From Gillisia hiemivivida (lineage in GTDB: Bacteria; Bacteroidota; Bacteroidia; Flavobacteriales; Flavobacteriaceae), in contig NZ_VORY01000001.1 of NCBI RefSeq assembly GCF_007997295.1, positions 186,001-250,000 on the forward strand: 64,000 nucleotides of DNA, in the 5' to 3' direction. The notes beneath the pieces were generated by a model that worked only from the letters and a program-made list of their open reading frames with translations, was not told the DNA's origin and searched no databases. Shown here piece after piece: positions 60,796 to 64,000 of this stretch. A program made the position numbers and the translations under genes. Within the stretch, counting starts at the first letter, position 1. Every line of letters begins with the position of its first letter.

Positions 60796-62895
60796 CTATT
60801 TTAAAAGCTGAAAAGCAATTAATGCCACTACGTAGGCAAATGCGCTCATAATTACCAGTTGTAAAATGGGCCATTTCCAACTGTTTGTTTCTTTTTTCAC
60901 AATTGCTAAGGTGCTCATACATTGCATGGCAAAGGCATAGAATAATAATAAACTTATTCCGCTGGCAAAAGTGAATAATGGGCCACCTAAGATGGGATTC
61001 ACTTCTGCAGCCATTCTATTCTTAATGGTTTCTTGCTCATCGCTTCCCACGCTATAGATAGTTGCTAAGGTTCCTACAAAAACCTCACGAGCTGCAAAAG
61101 AACTCACAATAGCAATTCCTATTTTCCAGTCGTAACCTAAAGGTGTTACTGCAGGTTCAATCCCTCTTCCGAGAATTCCTATATAAGAATGCTCCAATTT
61201 ATAAGAGGCTATTTCTTCTTCTAAATCAGAATCTAGATCAGCTTCAGCATTATAGGTAGAAGTTACAATTTCTTCAGCATTATTAAAAGAATCTCCAGGC
61301 CCATAACTTGCTAAAACCCATAATATAATGGAGATAGCAAGTATTATTTTCCCCGCACCAAGTACAAAAGACTTTGTTTTCTCTACCACATTGATCGCTA
61401 CATTCTTGACCATTGGTAGCTTATAGTTAGGCATTTCAATCACAAAATAGCTTTTACTCTTTATCTTCAAAATCTTGTTGAGAATCCAAGCGGAAACAAG
61501 GGCTGTACCAAAACCAAGTAGGTACAAGAGCATTAATGTTAATCCTTGTAAATTAAAGCCTAGGAAACTTTCGTCTGGGATTACCAAAGCAATTATAATT
61601 AAATAAACAGGTAGTCGAGCGGAGCATGTTGTAAAAGGAACCACCAGAATGGTGATAAGTCGCTCTTTCCAATTTTCGATGTTCCTTGCGGCCATTACAG
61701 CTGGAATTGCACATGCGGTACCAGATACTAAAGGCACTACACTTTTGCCGCTAAGTCCAAACCTTCGCATAATTCTATCCATCAAGAAAACCACTCGGCT
61801 CATATAGCCGCTTTCTTCTAGTAAGGATATAAAGAAGAATAAAAACGCGATCTGCGGAATAAAAATTACAATTCCGCCTAGTCCCGGAATAATTCCTTCA
61901 GAAATAAGATTGGTAAAAGGTCCCGCGGGCATCATGTTTTTTGTCCATTCGCTTAATGATGCAAATGTGGAATCTATAAAATCCATAGGGTAGCTGGACC
62001 AATTATAGATAGCCTGAAAAATGAGTAACAAGACCATAAAAAAGATCACATATCCCCAAACTCGGTGGGTTAAGATCCTATCTAATCTAATTCTAAGGTC
62101 CGTTGCAGATTTTAGATCTACTTTTAAACCTTCTTTCAATAATCCATTTATAAACTGATACCTTAGAATGGTTTCTTTTTGCTGAAGCCTTTTAAGGTCA
62201 CTATTGCTTTTAGTGTGAAAGCTATTACCATTATCTAAAGAATGTCTGTTTACATTCCCAAAATTTACATCTTGTGTGATAACTAACCAGAGTTTGTATA
62301 AAGACTGATTTGGAAATGCCTTTCTTAATCTTCCAAAATACTCAGGGTCCATAATGGAGGCATGCAAGCAAGGTTCAGTAGAAATTTGGCGGTAATTAAG
62401 GATCATTTCTTTTAGTTCCTCTATTCCGGTATTTTTTCTGGCACTTACAAGTGCGATCTTTGTATTTAATTTAGCTTCTAAAATGCCAATATCCAATGAT
62501 ATTCCTTTACGCACCATTCTATCTGCCATATTGATAACAAGAATGGTAGGTATTTCAAGGTCTTTTATTTGGGTAAATAGAAGTAGATTTCTTTTAAGGT
62601 TTTCTACATCGCTTATTACGACTGCAACGTCTGGGAAGTCCCTATCGTTTTTATTCAATAAGAGTTCTATAACCACATTCTCATCTAAGGAAGATGCATT
62701 TAAACTGTAGGTTCCGGGGAGATCTAAAATATGTGCTTTTAAGCCTCGGGGAAGTTTACAGACTCCCGATTTTTTCTCTACCGTAATTCCCGGGTAGTTC
62801 CCAACTTGCTGGTTTAAACCAGTAAGTTGATTGAAAACAGAAGTTTTACCAGTATTTGGGTTTCCAATTAACGAAACATTAATCTGTTTCCCCAT
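60796..62895 (-). CDS. feoB: Ferrous iron transport protein B
   Basis: A 699-residue FeoB, the Fe(II) permease of the inner membrane. The N-terminal G domain has G1 GNPNTGKTS at 11-19, G3 DLPG at 58-61 and G4 NMAD near 123-126, plus a linking GDI domain. The membrane part has two gate repeats, including SGTACAIPAVMAARN and PFTTCSARLPVY with conserved Cys. It is preceded by feoA (4-base gap) and followed by the small Cys-rich partner. Confidence 0.96.
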   Translation of the reverse strand: MGKQINVSLIGNPNTGKTSVFNQLTGLNQQVGNYPGITVEKKSGVCKLPRGLKAHILDLPGTYSLNASSLDENVVIELLLNKNDRDFPDVAVVISDVENLKRNLLLFTQIKDLEIPTILVINMADRMVRKGISLDIGILEAKLNTKIALVSARKNTGIEELKEMILNYRQISTEPCLHASIMDPEYFGRLRKAFPNQSLYKLWLVITQDVNFGNVNRHSLDNGNSFHTKSNSDLKRLQQKETILRYQFINGLLKEGLKVDLKSATDLRIRLDRILTHRVWGYVIFFMVLLLIFQAIYNWSSYPMDFIDSTFASLSEWTKNMMPAGPFTNLISEGIIPGLGGIVIFIPQIAFLFFFISLLEESGYMSRVVFLMDRIMRRFGLSGKSVVPLVSGTACAIPAVMAARNIENWKERLITILVVPFTTCSARLPVYLIIIALVIPDESFLGFNLQGLTLMLLYLLGFGTALVSAWILNKILKIKSKSYFVIEMPNYKLPMVKNVAINVVEKTKSFVLGAGKIILAISIILWVLASYGPGDSFNNAEEIVTSTYNAEADLDSDLEEEIASYKLEHSYIGILGRGIEPAVTPLGYDWKIGIAIVSSFAAREVFVGTLATIYSVGSDEQETIKNRMAAEVNPILGGPLFTFASGISLLLFYAFAMQCMSTLAIVKKETNSWKWPILQLVIMSAFAYVVALIAFQLLK

Positions 62896-62899
62896 AGTA

Positions 62900-63127
62900 T
62901 TATATTAATTCTATTTCTATAAGCAACGCAGTCTCTTTGCGAATTGCCAAATGGCTCCCGTTAATGTTCAAATACATAGGATCTCTAAAAGGGGCGGTTT
63001 GCACCAACTCTACTAAATTTCCTGGTAAGCAGCCCATTTCTAAGAGTTTCAAAGGAATTTTATCTACGATAAATTCTTTGATGATCCCTCGTTGACCACG
63101 CTGTAAATGAGCAACAGTTAGCTTCAT
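62900..63127 (-). CDS. feoA: Ferrous iron transport protein A
   Basis: A 75-residue SH3-like FeoA, a cytoplasmic helper of FeoB. The typical pattern includes LLEMGCLPGNLVELV and an ending LAIRKETALLIEIE. It starts the feoA-feoB-small partner operon. A candidate DtxR-type site lies just ahead (63133-63149). Confidence 0.94.
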   Translation of the reverse strand: MKLTVAHLQRGQRGIIKEFIVDKIPLKLLEMGCLPGNLVELVQTAPFRDPMYLNINGSHLAIRKETALLIEIELI

Positions 63128-63132
63128 TATTA

Positions 63133-63149
63133 TTTAGATTGATTTTAAA
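63133..63149 (-). promoter_or_regulatory. Weak DtxR-type site ahead of feoA
   Basis: On the - strand TTTAAAATCAATCTAAA resembles the operator at 58582-58597 (reverse complement TTTAGACTCATCTAAA), with one extra spacer base and one arm mismatch. It lies 5 bases before the feoA start. Confidence 0.35.
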
Positions 63150-63209
63150 CAAGGCAAAAATAACTTAAAAAAAAGTCTTAGAAAAGTTTAGGAAGAAAAA
63201 GTATAATCG

Positions 63210-63878
63210 CTAGTATTCAGCTTTTAAAATTTCAATATCATCCAAGAGATCATCTATAGCTTCTGCATTGGTGCCATCATAAAAACCACGGATTCTTTTC
63301 TCTTTGTCTACCAGGATAAAGTTTTCGGTATGTATCATATCGTAAGGGCCGCCATCCCCATCACTTTTAGTGGCTAGATAAGACTTTCTTGCCAATTCAT
63401 AGATCTGCTTTTTATCCCCCGTAACTAAATTCCATTTAGCATCATTCACTCCTTTTTCCAAGGCATACTTTTTAAGCTGAGGCACACTGTCTGCCACTGG
63501 AATTACAGTGTGAGAAAGCAATAGCACATCTGGATCGTCTTTTAAACGTTCCTGAATATCTAGCATATGCCCAGTCATGATTGGGCAAATTGTAAGGCAG
63601 GTTGTAAAGAAGAAATCTGCTACGTAAATTTTGTCCTTATAAGTGTCTTGCGTGATTGTTTCTCCATTCTGATTCTGTAGATTGAAGTCGGCAATCTTGT
63701 GATATTTCCTCACAAACTGAACCGTAGTATCTACTAATTCTGAATTCACCATATCTGGTTGAAAGACAGGTAATTTTTTCTCCGGTTTCAGCAAAGTATA
63801 AATGCTAGAAATAATTATAATTGAAAGAATTGCCATCACTATGGCAAGGGGCTTGTATTTAGAGAAAAACTGAAGCAT
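63210..63878 (-). CDS. SCO1/SenC-family protein
   Basis: A 222-residue thioredoxin-fold copper chaperone/thiol reductase for cytochrome oxidase CuA assembly. An N-terminal membrane helix (about 11-30) anchors it to the periplasmic side of the inner membrane. Copper ligands Cys94 and Cys98 (TTCLTICPIM) and His183 (DMIHTE) are all present. The upstream 122 bases to the window edge contain no visible gene. No oxidase genes are in view. Confidence 0.94.
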   Translation of the reverse strand: MLQFFSKYKPLAIVMAILSIIIISSIYTLLKPEKKLPVFQPDMVNSELVDTTVQFVRKYHKIADFNLQNQNGETITQDTYKDKIYVADFFFTTCLTICPIMTGHMLDIQERLKDDPDVLLLSHTVIPVADSVPQLKKYALEKGVNDAKWNLVTGDKKQIYELARKSYLATKSDGDGGPYDMIHTENFILVDKEKRIRGFYDGTNAEAIDDLLDDIEILKAEY

Positions 63879-64000
63879 TAGAAATGATTTAATACAAAAT
63901 TAAAGCCTTCTAACTAAATACGTGCAAGGGAAGTACTAAAATTTTTTAGGCGGACATTTCAGTAGCTATTTATACTTTTTTAGGAGCTATTAAAAGGTTA

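Overview
The window is a stretch of chromosome from a marine-type member of the Flavobacteriaceae (Bacteroidota, near Gramella/Gillisia/Zunongwangia); this placement is inferred from gene content and not from a database search. Supporting signs are the low GC, the near absence of Shine-Dalgarno sequences, several TAnnTTTG -7 boxes of the Bacteroidota sigma factor, three TonB-dependent receptors, an RND pump fused to its own TolC, an IleS of the KMSKR type, and a flavobacterial barrel protein beside gdhA. No rRNA, intact tRNA, phage, insertion sequence or CRISPR array was seen.

Layout. 1-8 kb: a cut-off gene, two EamA transporters, gpsA, a BON-LysM protein, the yicC-gmk-nadD operon, a YheT-type hydrolase, a thioesterase and an ArsC/Spx-like protein. 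8-21 kb: a DUF3298 lipoprotein, a cystathionine gamma-synthase family enzyme, gdhA, recO (apparently starting on AUC) with a TonB receptor, then ileS-dksA-like-lspA. 21-26 kb: a soluble histidine kinase with a single-domain response regulator, and the rimB-like/rimK/aspartoacylase-like/5-FCL operon. 26-39 kb: uvrC, a patatin-POTRA-barrel protein, then a divalent-metal efflux region (small Cys/His protein, CzcA-TolC fusion, CzcB-like adaptor, Fur-family regulator, zinc-type P-type ATPase). 39-46.5 kb: tyrosine catabolism (hmgA, hppD), a DUF3108 protein, a tryptophan 2,3-dioxygenase family protein, an M23 peptidase and pgi. 46.6-52.3 kb: a TonB receptor, a repeat-containing lipoprotein, a secreted endonuclease I lipoprotein and a small membrane protein. 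52.3-52.7 kb: three tandem 142-bp repeats. 52.8-56 kb: HD hydrolase, PlsC, a Cys-rich lipoprotein, bacilliredoxin and a TerB-DnaJ protein. 56-64 kb: metal uptake (TonB receptor, DtxR/MntR-type regulator, ZIP transporter, FeoA, FeoB and a 49-residue Cys-rich Feo partner) and a SCO protein.

The window is mostly housekeeping with two opposed metal regions: export at 30-39 kb and import at 56-63 kb. Each has its own regulator and its own candidate operator: TGCA-N7-TGCA upstream of two efflux genes, and TTTAGA-N4-TCTAAA between the receptor and the DtxR-type gene, with a weaker version ahead of feoA. The most notable non-coding items are a dispersed repeat family that begins exactly at the stop codons of three unrelated genes, the 142-bp tandem repeats, a 118-bp element with 14-bp inverted ends, and a possible ~100-nt RNA or decayed tRNA downstream of hppD. 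The most interesting protein-level item is the RimB/RimK/aspartoacylase-like operon, which could be a make-and-trim system for glutamate-tagged products.
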